Assembly (NCBI RefSeq): GCF_001426995.1
Contig: NZ_LMFY01000001.1
Location: forward strand, 1,981,675-2,045,674
Direction: 5' to 3'
Origin: Microbacterium sp. Root553
GTDB lineage: Bacteria; Actinomycetota; Actinomycetes; Actinomycetales; Microbacteriaceae
DNA: 64,000 nucleotides
The notes beneath the pieces were generated by a model. It searched no databases and had not been told where the DNA came from. It worked only from the letters and a program-made list of their open reading frames with translations. Numbering within the stretch: the stretch's first letter is position 1; each line of letters starts with the position of its first letter. Made by a program: the position numbers and the translations under genes. Below are positions 52,297 through 60,420 of this stretch, one piece after another.

Positions 52297-53139
52297 ATGT
52301 CCGATGCGCGCGAGTGGTCCCGAGAAGACACGGCACGTCTGGTGCGGGTGCCGGGGCCGGAGGACGACAAGTACTCCCGCGGTGTCGTCGGTCTCCGCAC
52401 GGGGTCGCCGGCCTATCCCGGCGCGGCCGTGCTCGGGGTCGAGGCCGCCTGGCGCTCCGGTGCCGGCTTCGTGCGCTACATCGGCGAGGGACGCGCGGCG
52501 GATACCGTGATCGCCCGCCGCCCCGAGACGGTGGTGAGCGCGCACGCGGCCGGAGCGCGGGTGGGCGCCTGGGTGATCGGATCGGGGACGGATGCCGCGA
52601 GTCGCAGCCCCGAGGCGGAGCAGGAGCTGCGTGCGCTGCTCGACGGATCGGCGCCCGTGGTCGTCGACGCCGGCGCTCTGGACCTCGCGCCCGGACGGCG
52701 CGCACCGCTGCTCCTGACCCCCCACGGCGGGGAATTCGCCCGTCTCGCGCGCCAGCTCGGCGCGGAACCGGGCGACGACCGTGCCGTCGGCGCCCGCCGG
52801 GTCGCGAAGGAACTCGGCGCGACCGTTCTGCTCAAGGGGGCGCGTACGATCATCGCCGACCCCGACGGAACGTTGATCACCGTCGAGGCCGGCACGGGGT
52901 GGTTGGCGACGGCCGGTACCGGTGACGTGCTCGGTGGGGTGCTCGGCACGCTCCTCGCCGCGAACTCGGGCACGGATGCGTCCATCGCCGAGATCGCGGC
53001 GGCGGGCGCGTGGCTGCACGGTCACGCCGGCCGGCTCGCAGCCGGGGTCGGGGCGGACGGCGGGGCGCACGGGCATCCGATCGTCGCGCTGGATGTGGCA
53101 GAGGCGCTGCCGCGCGCGATCGTGGACGTCCTCGCGTGA
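52297..53139 (+). CDS. nnrD: ADP/ATP-dependent NAD(P)H-hydrate dehydratase
   Basis: A 280-residue ribokinase-like enzyme that repairs hydrated NAD(P)H. Motifs are KYSRGVVGLRTGSPAYPGAAVLG near the N-terminus, VVDAGALDL, LLTPHGGEFARL, and the nucleotide-binding GWLATAGTGDVLGGVLGTLLA. The epimerase domain (NnrE), fused to it in many bacteria, is absent. It overlaps the downstream GT87-like gene by 4 bp (GTGA), though the two functions are not obviously linked. Confidence 0.93.
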   Translation: MSDAREWSREDTARLVRVPGPEDDKYSRGVVGLRTGSPAYPGAAVLGVEAAWRSGAGFVRYIGEGRAADTVIARRPETVVSAHAAGARVGAWVIGSGTDAASRSPEAEQELRALLDGSAPVVVDAGALDLAPGRRAPLLLTPHGGEFARLARQLGAEPGDDRAVGARRVAKELGATVLLKGARTIIADPDGTLITVEAGTGWLATAGTGDVLGGVLGTLLAANSGTDASIAEIAAAGAWLHGHAGRLAAGVGADGGAHGHPIVALDVAEALPRAIVDVLA

Positions 53140-54374
53140 GTCGTCGCTCGGCCATGGGCATCGTCGCGTCCTGGTGCGCGTTCCTGCTCGTGCATGTGAT
53201 CGTCGCGGTGTCGGGCTGGGTGCTCCCGAGCCAGCCGATGGGAGATGTGGTGCTCGTCTACGAGCCGTGGTCGACAGCCGCGCTCTCCGGCGGACCGATC
53301 GTCGGCGTCACCGAGACCTGGGTGTACCCGCAGCTCGCTCTGGTGCCGATGCTCGTCGCCAAGATCCTCTCCGTCCCCCTGATCGCCGCGATGGGGGTCT
53401 CCGGCGCCTATCTGATCGCCTGGGCCGTGATGGTCACGGTGCTCGACGCGATCGCGTTCGCCGTGCTGCTCGGTCGTTCGCCCTCGCGTCCGCGCCGCAT
53501 CGCCGCCTGGTTCTGGGTGGCCGCGGTGCTGTTGCTCGGCCCCATAGCGATGTATCGGATCGACGCCGTCACGGTGCCGCTCGCCGTGATCGCCGGACTC
53601 TGGCTCACGGGTCGCCCCGCCCTCGCGGCCGCGCTGCTGACGATCGGGGCCTGGATCAAGATCTGGCCGGGCGCGCTGCTGCTCGCCGCCCTCGTCGCGG
53701 CGCGTAGCAGGATGCGGATGCTGCTCACCGCGGCCGCGGTGACCGCCGGCGTGATCGTGCTCCTGCTCGCACTCGGCGCTGATTCCGAGATCCTCGGCTT
53801 CCTCACCGAGCAGACCGGCCGCGGCCTGCAGATCGAGGCGGTCGCCGCGACGCCGTTCCTCTGGCTCGCGGTCGCCGGCTCGGCGCGCATCGAGTACAGC
53901 TACGACATCCTCACCTTCCAGATCGCGGCGCCGGGAGCAGATGCCGTCAGCGCGGCTCTCACCCCTGTGATGGCGGTGCTGGTCGTCGTCATCACGATCC
54001 TCGGCGCGGTCAAGGCGACGCGGGGAGCGTCCTTCGCCCGTCTCTTCCCTCCGCTCGCGCTGTCGCTCGGCGCCGCCCTGATCGTGCTGAACAAGGTCGG
54101 CTCGCCGCAGTTCCAGACGTGGCTGATCGCACCCGTCGTGCTCTGGCTGGTGCTCGACCGCACGCGCGCCGCCGTGCCTGCGGCGCTGGTGCTCGTGCTG
54201 TGCGCTCTCACCTGCCTCATCTACCCGCTGACCTACGACGCACTGCTGCGCGCCGAGCTGCTTCCCGTGCTGACGCTGACGCTGCGCAACGCGCTGCTCG
54301 TCGTGATCCTGATCGTCGGCATCCGCGCCCTCGTACGGGTCCCCGCCCACCTCCACACCACGAACCGGGAGTGA
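53136..54374 (+). CDS. Glycosyltransferase 87/DUF2029-like membrane protein
   Basis: A 412-residue integral membrane protein with about eleven spans. The conserved acidic site at the end of the first outer loop (VLVYEPWSTAAL) and the K-x-WP motif (GAWIKIWPGALLLAALVAA, about 165-180) are typical of GT87 mannosyltransferases/DUF2029 proteins that use polyprenyl-phosphate sugars outside the membrane. The GTG start overlaps the nnrD stop. No partner glycan gene is adjacent, so the substrate is unknown. The gene ends 6 bp before the next start. Confidence 0.8.
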   Translation: MSRRSAMGIVASWCAFLLVHVIVAVSGWVLPSQPMGDVVLVYEPWSTAALSGGPIVGVTETWVYPQLALVPMLVAKILSVPLIAAMGVSGAYLIAWAVMVTVLDAIAFAVLLGRSPSRPRRIAAWFWVAAVLLLGPIAMYRIDAVTVPLAVIAGLWLTGRPALAAALLTIGAWIKIWPGALLLAALVAARSRMRMLLTAAAVTAGVIVLLLALGADSEILGFLTEQTGRGLQIEAVAATPFLWLAVAGSARIEYSYDILTFQIAAPGADAVSAALTPVMAVLVVVITILGAVKATRGASFARLFPPLALSLGAALIVLNKVGSPQFQTWLIAPVVLWLVLDRTRAAVPAALVLVLCALTCLIYPLTYDALLRAELLPVLTLTLRNALLVVILIVGIRALVRVPAHLHTTNRE

Positions 54375-54380
54375 AGAACC

Positions 54381-54713
54381 ATGCTGATCGCCTTCTCCGT
54401 CGCCCCGAGCGGCACACCCTCCGATGGATCGGAGCGCTCCGACGCCTCCGTGCACGACGCGGTGGCCGCTGCGGTCCGCGTCGTGCGCGAGTCCGGTCTG
54501 CCGCATCGCACGACGAGCATGTTCACCGAGATCGAAGGCCCGGACTGGGACACGGTGATGGACGTCGTCAAGCGCGCCACCGAGGCCGTGATGCCGTTCG
54601 GCTCGCGGGTGTCGCTCGTGCTCAAGGCCGACATCAGGCCCGGATACTCGGGAGAGCTCGACGCGAAGATCGAGCGGCTCGAGGCGGCCATCGACGAGTC
54701 CGACAGCCGGTAG
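54381..54713 (+). CDS. Thiamine-binding protein (MTH1187/YkoF family)
   Basis: A 110-residue protein with the alpha-beta sandwich pattern of the MTH1187 family: MLIAFSVAPSG..., VAAAVRVVRESGLPHRTTSMFTEIEG, and VSLVLKADIRPGYSGELDAKIERLEAAI. Proteins of this type bind hydroxymethylpyrimidine or thiamine. The ATG lies 6 bp after the GT87-like gene and the product is cytoplasmic. Its stop codon TAG is part of the -10 hexamer of the next gene. Confidence 0.88.
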   Translation: MLIAFSVAPSGTPSDGSERSDASVHDAVAAAVRVVRESGLPHRTTSMFTEIEGPDWDTVMDVVKRATEAVMPFGSRVSLVLKADIRPGYSGELDAKIERLEAAIDESDSR

Positions 54714-54716
54714 CAT
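54711..54716 (+). promoter_or_regulatory. -10 element of the MFS gene
   Basis: TAGCAT with 6 nt to the GTG at 54723; the first three bases are also the stop codon of the thiamine-binding protein gene. Confidence 0.45.
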
Positions 54717-54722
54717 TGACGG

Positions 54723-55943
54723 GTGAATCCCTCGACTGAATCGAGGGGTGCGGCGAAGTGGGCGCTCCTCTCCCTCGCCATCGGCAGCTTCGGCATCGGC
54801 ATGACCGAGTTCGTCGTCATGGGCCTGCTGCCCAACATCGCCGACGAGCTGCTGCCCACGCTGTGGGCGCGCAGCCCTGAGGACGCGCTGAGCCAGGCCG
54901 GCTGGCTGATCTCGCTGTACGCGCTGGGCGTCGTCGTCGGAGCGCCGACGATCGCGGGTTTCGTCGCGCGCTTCCCGCGGCATCGCGTCATGATCGGCCT
55001 CGCGCTCGCCCTGACCGTGTTCAACGCCCTGACGGTGTTCCTGCCCACGTTCGAGCTCGTCGGCGCCTCCCGCTTCCTCGCAGGGCTCCCGCACGGGGCG
55101 TACTTCGGCATCGGCGCGCTCGTGGCCGCCGACGTGATGGGGCCGGGCAATCGCGCGAAGGGCGTCGCTTTCATCCTCACCGGACTCACGGTCGCGAACG
55201 TGGTCGGCGTGCCGCTGGGCACGTTCCTCGGTCAGCTGTGGGGGTGGCGTGTCGCGTTCGCGGTGGTCGCGCTGGTCTTCGCGCTCGCGACGGTCTGCAT
55301 CATCCTCTTCGTACCGAAGCACCCCGGATCTCCCGGACGCACCATGCGCGAGGAGCTCGGCGTCTTCCGCATCCCGCAGGTCTGGTTCACGCTCGGGGTC
55401 GGAGCCATCGGCTTCGGCGGGTTCTTCGCCGTCTACAGCTACATCGCCCCGCTGGTGACGGAGGTCGCCGGTTCCCCCGAGTGGGTCGTGCCGATCGTGC
55501 TCGTGCTGATGGGCCTCGGGATGACCGCGGGGAACCTCGTCGGCGGTCATCTCGCCGACATCGACCTGCGGCGCACGCTGCTTTTCGGGCTCGTGGCGAT
55601 GGCGGTGGTGTTCGCGCTGCTGGCGGTGCTCGCATTCTGGATCGTCACACTCGCGCTGCTCGTGCTCGTCGTGGGCTTCGTGTCGTCGGTGCTCAGCCCG
55701 ACGATCCAGACGCGGCTGATGGATGTCGCGGGGGACAACCAGTCGATCGCCGCCGCCATGAACCACTCCGCGCTCAACATCGGCAACAGTCTCGGTGCGT
55801 TCCTCGGCGGTGCGGTGATCGCTGCGGGGTGGGGCTTCACCGCCCCGTCCTGGACCGGGGCGGCGCTCGCCATCGCCGGTCTGGTGATCGCGCTCCTGTC
55901 GTATCGCGTCGAAGCCAGGAAGCCGGTGCCCGCCGCCGCGTGA
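54723..55943 (+). CDS. MFS transporter (drug/sugar efflux type)
   Basis: A 406-residue major facilitator with 12 predicted helices. The N-terminal GSFGIGMTEFVVMGLLPNIADEL and the motif-A-like loop after helix 2 (GFVARFPRHRVMIGLAL) match the AraJ/Cmx-type DHA1 branch. Substrate is not predictable; this group includes chloramphenicol and arabinose exporters. It has its own predicted leaderless start within the stop of the preceding gene. No regulator is adjacent. Confidence 0.88.
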   Translation: MNPSTESRGAAKWALLSLAIGSFGIGMTEFVVMGLLPNIADELLPTLWARSPEDALSQAGWLISLYALGVVVGAPTIAGFVARFPRHRVMIGLALALTVFNALTVFLPTFELVGASRFLAGLPHGAYFGIGALVAADVMGPGNRAKGVAFILTGLTVANVVGVPLGTFLGQLWGWRVAFAVVALVFALATVCIILFVPKHPGSPGRTMREELGVFRIPQVWFTLGVGAIGFGGFFAVYSYIAPLVTEVAGSPEWVVPIVLVLMGLGMTAGNLVGGHLADIDLRRTLLFGLVAMAVVFALLAVLAFWIVTLALLVLVVGFVSSVLSPTIQTRLMDVAGDNQSIAAAMNHSALNIGNSLGAFLGGAVIAAGWGFTAPSWTGAALAIAGLVIALLSYRVEARKPVPAAA

Positions 55944-55970
55944 GCCCGCCGTCCGGTTCATGGCCGCGGG

Positions 55971-55976
55971 TAGAGT
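55971..55976 (+). promoter_or_regulatory. -10 element of the NUDIX gene
   Basis: TAGAGT with 6 nt to the GTG at 55983. Confidence 0.5.
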
Positions 55977-55982
55977 GAGCGC

Positions 55983-56591
55983 GTGAGCGAGCCCGACGAT
56001 CTCCCCGTCGCCGGCACGGCCGTGCTGCTGCGTCCCGCGACCGGCGGCATCGAGGTGCTGCTGATGCGGCGACCTGATCGCGGATCGTTCGCCGGCGCGT
56101 GGGTCTTCCCCGGAGGCAAGGTGGAGACAGGCGATCGCCTGGACGGGGACGGCGAACAGGACGATGCGCGACACGCGGCGGTGCGCGAGACGCGGGAGGA
56201 GGTCGGCCTGGTCATCGCCGATCCGGTCGCCCTGTCGCTGTGGCAGCCGCCGGCGCAGGCTCCCGTGCGCATCCGCACCTGGTTCTTCCTGGCCAGGGCG
56301 CCCGAGGCTGCGCTCGACCTCTCGGCCGACGAGGTCGTGGACGCGGTGTGGACCAGCCCGGAAGAGGCGCTGTCACGGCACGCGGCGGGGGAGTGGACGC
56401 TCTTCCCGCCCACCTGGATGACGCTGCACGGTCTGTGCGGCATGCAGACCGTCGACGAGGCGCTCGCGGCTGCCGGCACCGCGCGGAACTTCACGACGCG
56501 GGTGATCGAGACGCCGGCGGGCACGGTGTTCGAGTGGGACGGGATGCGGCTGGAGACCGGATCGCTGCCCTGGAACCTCGTGGCCGGCTAG
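55983..56591 (+). CDS. NUDIX hydrolase (NUDT7/8/19-like)
   Basis: A 202-residue NUDIX protein. The box is GG-K-VETGD...ARHAAVRETREEVGLV (about 42-77), with an insertion of about a dozen acidic residues after the GGKVETG segment, as in the CoA-diphosphatase-like NUDT7/8/19 group. RETREEVG supplies the metal-binding glutamates. A C-terminal segment (about 120-195) follows the family pattern (LFPPTWMTLHGL...FEWDGMRLETGSLPWNLV). Substrate is unproven. Its 3' end overlaps convergent metX by 4 bp. Confidence 0.88.
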   Translation: MSEPDDLPVAGTAVLLRPATGGIEVLLMRRPDRGSFAGAWVFPGGKVETGDRLDGDGEQDDARHAAVRETREEVGLVIADPVALSLWQPPAQAPVRIRTWFFLARAPEAALDLSADEVVDAVWTSPEEALSRHAAGEWTLFPPTWMTLHGLCGMQTVDEALAAAGTARNFTTRVIETPAGTVFEWDGMRLETGSLPWNLVAG

Positions 56592-57796
56592 GTCGCGAGC
56601 AGTCGGCGCAGGTGGGCGCCGACGGCCTCCGTCTCGATGAGGAAGCCGTCGTGCCCGAAGTCGCTGGTCAGCACCACCGCCTCATCTCCGTCGAGGGTGC
56701 GGGGGATGCTGCGTGCGATGCGATGCTGTCCGTCGACCGGGAAGAGCCGGTCGCTGTCGATCCCGAGCACGAGCGTGGTGGCGGTGATGCCTCGCAGCGC
56801 CTCCTCGACGCCCCCGCGGTCGCGTCCGACGTCATGGGAGTTCATCGCCTCGACGAGCGTGATGTAGCTGTTCGCGTCGAAGCGGCGCGTGAACTTGTTG
56901 CCGTGGAAGTCGAGGTACGACTCCACGGCGAAGCGCCCGCCGTGGCCGAGCGGCGACACTCCCGACTGCCAGGAGCGCTGGAATCGCTGGTTGAGCTCGA
57001 TCGGGCTGCGGTAGTTCAGCAGCGCCATGCGACGCGCCAGAGCGAGGCCGCGATGCGGGCCGTCGCCGTCGGCCAGGTCGTAGTACTCGCCTCCCTGGAA
57101 CCGCGGATCCATCCGGATCGTCTCGAGCTGCACGGTGTTCAGCGCGATCTGGTCGGCGGTGGTCGCCGGCGGTGACGAGAGCACTCCGAGCCGCTCGACC
57201 CGCTCGGGGTGCGTGACCGCCCATTCCAGAGCGTGCATTCCGCCCATCGATCCGCCGATCACCGCCGCCCACGAGTCGATCCCCAGGGCGTCGGCGAGTC
57301 GCACCTGGGCGGCGACCTGATCGCGGATGGTCAGATACGGGAAGCGGGACGCCCACTCGTACCCCGACGGCGCGATGCTCGCGGGACCTGTCGACCCCTG
57401 GCATCCGCCGAGCATGTTCGGGGCGATCACGAACCAGCGATCCGTGTCGAGAGCGGCACCGGGTCCGGTGATGCTCTCCCACCAGCCGGCGGTCGGATGC
57501 CCCGCGCCCGCGTCGCCGCGGATGTGGCTGTCGCCGGTGAGGGCGTGCAGCACGAGGATCGCATTGTCGCGGGCCGCGTTCAGCTCCCCCCAGCTCTCGT
57601 AGGCGAGTCGGATGGCAGGGAGCTCTGCTCCGCTCTCGGTCGGGAAGGAGCCGAACGAAGCGAAGCGACGACCGCCGACGGGATCGCCGTCGCGCCAGGC
57701 GCCGGTCGCCGGGGGGCGCGCGCGCAGCAGGCGCACGTCGGCCTCGCTCACGGGCGCCGAGGGCACCGTGTCTTCAGAGGTCGTCTGCCAGTCCAT
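56588..57796 (-). CDS. metX: Homoserine O-acetyltransferase
   Basis: A 402-residue alpha/beta-hydrolase-fold enzyme that acetylates homoserine, the first step of methionine synthesis by direct sulfhydrylation. The oxyanion region HALTGDSHIRG, the nucleophile Ser in IGGSMGGMHALEW (about 165-176), the Asp in VLGIDSDRLFP and the His in DFGHDGFLIE form the triad. It lies downstream of metY but separated by an unrelated gene. Repeats with CTCATGAG palindromes lie 55-100 bp upstream of the start. GGAGG is positioned before the ATG. Confidence 0.95.
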   Translation of the reverse strand: MDWQTTSEDTVPSAPVSEADVRLLRARPPATGAWRDGDPVGGRRFASFGSFPTESGAELPAIRLAYESWGELNAARDNAILVLHALTGDSHIRGDAGAGHPTAGWWESITGPGAALDTDRWFVIAPNMLGGCQGSTGPASIAPSGYEWASRFPYLTIRDQVAAQVRLADALGIDSWAAVIGGSMGGMHALEWAVTHPERVERLGVLSSPPATTADQIALNTVQLETIRMDPRFQGGEYYDLADGDGPHRGLALARRMALLNYRSPIELNQRFQRSWQSGVSPLGHGGRFAVESYLDFHGNKFTRRFDANSYITLVEAMNSHDVGRDRGGVEEALRGITATTLVLGIDSDRLFPVDGQHRIARSIPRTLDGDEAVVLTSDFGHDGFLIETEAVGAHLRRLLAT

Positions 57797-57850
57797 TCCT
57801 CCATTCTCGCCTGGCGGGCCGACGAAGGAACGAACGTTACGGTGCCGGGT

Positions 57851-57895
57851 GGGTCGCAGTGCTCATGAGGGTCGCGGTGCTCATGAGGGTCGTGG
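57851..57895. repeat. 2.5 copies of an 18-bp repeat upstream of metX
   Basis: Units 57851-57868 and 57869-57886 differ at one base (consensus GGGTCGCGGTGCTCATGA), followed by a 9-bp partial copy (57887-57895). Each junction creates the 8-bp palindrome CTCATGAG. The array sits between the metX start and the stop codon of the endonuclease-like gene. Confidence 0.9.
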
Positions 57896-57916
57896 GGTGG
57901 TGGGGGTGGTGCGCGC

Positions 57917-58936
57917 TCAGCGGGTCGTCGTCGCCAGCGTGGTCACGGTCGCGAGGTGGTCGCTGGTCCCTGCCCGCATCGTGGTGGACGCGAGCACGTC
58001 CAGTCCCCGCACGAACACGTGGTCGATCCGGGTCAACGGCACAGTCGAGGGCCAGGTGAATCCGAGCGAGCCGTCGGTCGGTCTGACCCAGTCGAGCTGC
58101 GACCGGATGGCGCCGAGCGCCGGATCCGCGGATGCGGCGTTGAAGTCGCCCACCACGACGATCGCGTCACCCTGGTCGGCGGCCACGGCATCCGCGATGC
58201 CGGTGAGCATGGTGTCGCGCTCCTCCTGCACACCGGGACGCACGGAGGCGGCATGCATCACGTAGACCGCGACGTCGGCGTGGGGGGCGGCCACGACCAC
58301 CCGCAGCGCGCGTTTCCAGTCGAGCCCGAGTGAGAGGGCCTCCGCCTCGAGGATGGGGAAGCGACTCCACACGGCGACGGTCCCGATCGCGTAGGTGTGC
58401 GGGTAGTCGGCGGCCAGCGTGTCGCGTGCGGCCGCCAGGCTGCCTTCGTCCAGTTCGGTCAGGGCGATGACGTCGGCGCCGGATGCGGCGATCTCCGCAG
58501 CGGAGGCCGCAGCTCCTCCGGAGTGCGCGCGCACGTTCTGGCTGACGATCTCGAAGGATGCGGTCGGGTCGGCGCCGACCGCGGCGAGACCGGGCGCGGC
58601 GAGACCGGGCGCGGAGGGGGCGATGGCGAGCATCCAGACGAGAGCGGGTGCGATCAGCACGAGGAGTACCCGCCGGGCCCGGACGAGGGCGCACACCGCG
58701 AGGGCGAGCAGGGCGAGGCCGCACCACGGCAGCAGAGCCGCGGCCACGGTGCCGATGACGCCGGGTATCCAGATGCCCACGGCGAGTGCCAGCATCACGA
58801 GTCCGGCGACGGCGATGACCCGTCCGGCGCGGACGGTCGAGCGACGGCCAGGCGGCGGGGGTGTGGTGACGGCGATGGGATGCTCCTCGGTGCGGGCTTC
58901 CCATTCTCGACGCCGCCGACTGTGCAGCCGCCGCAC
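57917..58936 (-). CDS. Membrane-bound endonuclease/exonuclease/phosphatase family protein
   Basis: Two or three N-terminal membrane helices (about 35-100) and a C-terminal endonuclease/exonuclease/phosphatase domain with ALTELDEGSLAA (metal-binding Glu), VVVGDFNAASADP and IDHVFVRG...TSDHLATV (catalytic His). Members cut nucleic acids or dephosphorylate lipids/inositides; the domain is on the outer side, favouring the latter or an extracellular nuclease. The start is uncertain: the listed GTG 58936 lies just after the metY terminator; an ATC codon at 58876 has an ideal GAGGAG 6 nt upstream, and GTG/ATG codons follow inside the first helix. Confidence 0.72.
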   Translation of the reverse strand: MRRLHSRRRREWEARTEEHPIAVTTPPPPGRRSTVRAGRVIAVAGLVMLALAVGIWIPGVIGTVAAALLPWCGLALLALAVCALVRARRVLLVLIAPALVWMLAIAPSAPGLAAPGLAAVGADPTASFEIVSQNVRAHSGGAAASAAEIAASGADVIALTELDEGSLAAARDTLAADYPHTYAIGTVAVWSRFPILEAEALSLGLDWKRALRVVVAAPHADVAVYVMHAASVRPGVQEERDTMLTGIADAVAADQGDAIVVVGDFNAASADPALGAIRSQLDWVRPTDGSLGFTWPSTVPLTRIDHVFVRGLDVLASTTMRAGTSDHLATVTTLATTTR

Positions 58937-58943
58937 ACGGGAG

Positions 58944-58983
58944 ACGACGGATGCCCCGGACCGAGGCCCGGGGCATCCGTCGT
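58944..58983 (-). terminator. Terminator of metY
   Basis: Perfect 16-bp stem (58944-58959 with 58968-58983) and 8-nt loop, 12 bp beyond the metY stop on the minus strand. It should separate metY from the genes downstream. Confidence 0.8.
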
Positions 58984-58995
58984 GCGATCGTCGGA

Positions 58996-60318
58996 TCAGG
59001 CGCGTGCGGCCTCCGACACGCGGCGCGCCGCGGCGAGGGCCTCGTCGAGGTCCGCCTTGAGGTCGTCGATGTTCTCGATGCCGACAGACAGACGCACGAG
59101 TCCGGGCGTGACGCCGGCCGTGAGCTGCTGCTCGGGGGTGAGCTGCGCGTGCGTGGTCGACGCCGGGTGGATCACCAGCGAGCGCACGTCGCCGATGTTG
59201 GCGAGGTGGCTGAAGAGCGACAGGCTGTTCACGAACTCGCGGCCGGCCTCGACGCCGCCCTTGAGCTCGAACGACAGGACCGCTCCGACACCCTTGGGGG
59301 CGTACTCGTTGGCCTTGGCGTACCAGGGCGAGGAGGGCAGGCCCGAGTAGTTCACTGAGGCGACGTCGTCGCGGCCGTCGAGCCACTCGGCGATCTCCTG
59401 GGCGTTCTGCACGTGACGCTCGATGCGCAGCGAGAGCGTCTCGATGCCCTGGATGAGGTTCCAGGCGCTCTGCGGGGCGATGGCCGAGCCCAGGTCGCGG
59501 AGAAGCTGCACGCGGGCCTTGATGATGTACGCGAGCGGGTCGCCGACCGCAGCGGTGTAGCTGGCGCCGTGGTACGAGGGGTCGGGCTCGGTGAGACCGG
59601 GGAATCGTTCGACGTTCTTGGACCACTCGAACGTGCCGCCGTCGATGATGGCGCCGCCGATGGTCGTCCCGTGGCCGCCGAGGAACTTGGTCACGGAGTG
59701 CACCACGATGTCGGCGCCGTGCTCGAACGGGCGGATGAGGTACGGGGTGGCGATCGTGTTGTCGACGATCAGCGGCACGCCGCCCTCGTGCGCGACGTCG
59801 GCGACGGTGCGGATGTCGAGGATGTTGATCTGCGGGTTGCCGATGGTCTCCGCGAAGAACAGCTTGGTGTTCGGGCGGACGGCGCGGCGCCATTCCTCGG
59901 GGTCGTCCTGGTTCTCGACGAACGTGACCTCGATGCCGAGCTTCGCGAGCGTGTACTTGAAGAGGTTGTACGTGCCGCCGTAGATCGAGCTGGACGACAC
60001 GATGTGGTCGCCCGCCTGCGCGATGTTGAGCACAGCGAACGTCGACGCCGCCTGCCCGCTGGCGAGGACGAGGGCGCCGGTGCCCCCCTCCAGCGCGGCG
60101 AGGCGCTGTTCGAGCACGTCCTGCGTGGGGTTCTGGATGCGGGTGTAGATGTTCCCGAACTCCGCCAGGGCGAACAGGTTCGCCGCGTGGTCCGCGCTGT
60201 CGAACACGTACGACGTGGTCTGGTAGATCGGCGTGGCCCTGGCCTTGGTCACGGGGTCGGGAGCAGCGCCGGAGTGGATCTGCTTGGTCTCGAAACGCCA
60301 GGTCTCGGGTGCGGACAT
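58996..60318 (-). CDS. metY: O-acetylhomoserine sulfhydrylase (aminocarboxypropyltransferase)
   Basis: A 440-residue PLP enzyme of the cystathionine-gamma-synthase fold that joins O-acetylhomoserine and sulfide to homocysteine. Visible are TTSYVFDSADHAANLF, YTRIQNPTQDVLEQRLAALEGG, the SGQAA turn, and the PLP lysine in VVHSVTKFLGGHGTTIGG. The C-terminal VRLSVGIENIDDLKADL completes the family. The ATG at 60318 has AGGGGG close upstream. A 102-bp leader precedes it; I see no SAM riboswitch. Forms a methionine pathway with metX. Confidence 0.95.
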   Translation of the reverse strand: MSAPETWRFETKQIHSGAAPDPVTKARATPIYQTTSYVFDSADHAANLFALAEFGNIYTRIQNPTQDVLEQRLAALEGGTGALVLASGQAASTFAVLNIAQAGDHIVSSSSIYGGTYNLFKYTLAKLGIEVTFVENQDDPEEWRRAVRPNTKLFFAETIGNPQINILDIRTVADVAHEGGVPLIVDNTIATPYLIRPFEHGADIVVHSVTKFLGGHGTTIGGAIIDGGTFEWSKNVERFPGLTEPDPSYHGASYTAAVGDPLAYIIKARVQLLRDLGSAIAPQSAWNLIQGIETLSLRIERHVQNAQEIAEWLDGRDDVASVNYSGLPSSPWYAKANEYAPKGVGAVLSFELKGGVEAGREFVNSLSLFSHLANIGDVRSLVIHPASTTHAQLTPEQQLTAGVTPGLVRLSVGIENIDDLKADLDEALAAARRVSEAARA

Positions 60319-60320
60319 GT

Positions 60321-60334
60321 GTTCCCCCTGGAAC
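60321..60334 (-). promoter_or_regulatory. Inverted repeat covering the metY ribosome-binding site
   Basis: GTTCC-N4-GGAAC just upstream of the metY ATG; the purine-rich ribosome-binding site lies in the loop and 3' arm. Could be an operator or a weak RNA hairpin. Confidence 0.3.
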
Positions 60335-60420
60335 TGTTGGAAATCGGTTCGGCTGATGCCGTTGCTGCGAGCGTACGGAAAATCGTCAGTCGCCGACAGC
60401 CGTCGGGACATGCGACGTAA

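Noticed and set aside
53022..56174. 1050-codon minus-strand frame
   Set aside because: Antisense to the GT87-like, thiamine-binding and MFS genes, all supported by motifs and coupled starts.
60319..60420. SAM riboswitch ahead of metY
   Set aside because: The leader is only about 100 nt and shows none of the conserved helices or cores of the known SAM classes; only a short inverted repeat is seen.
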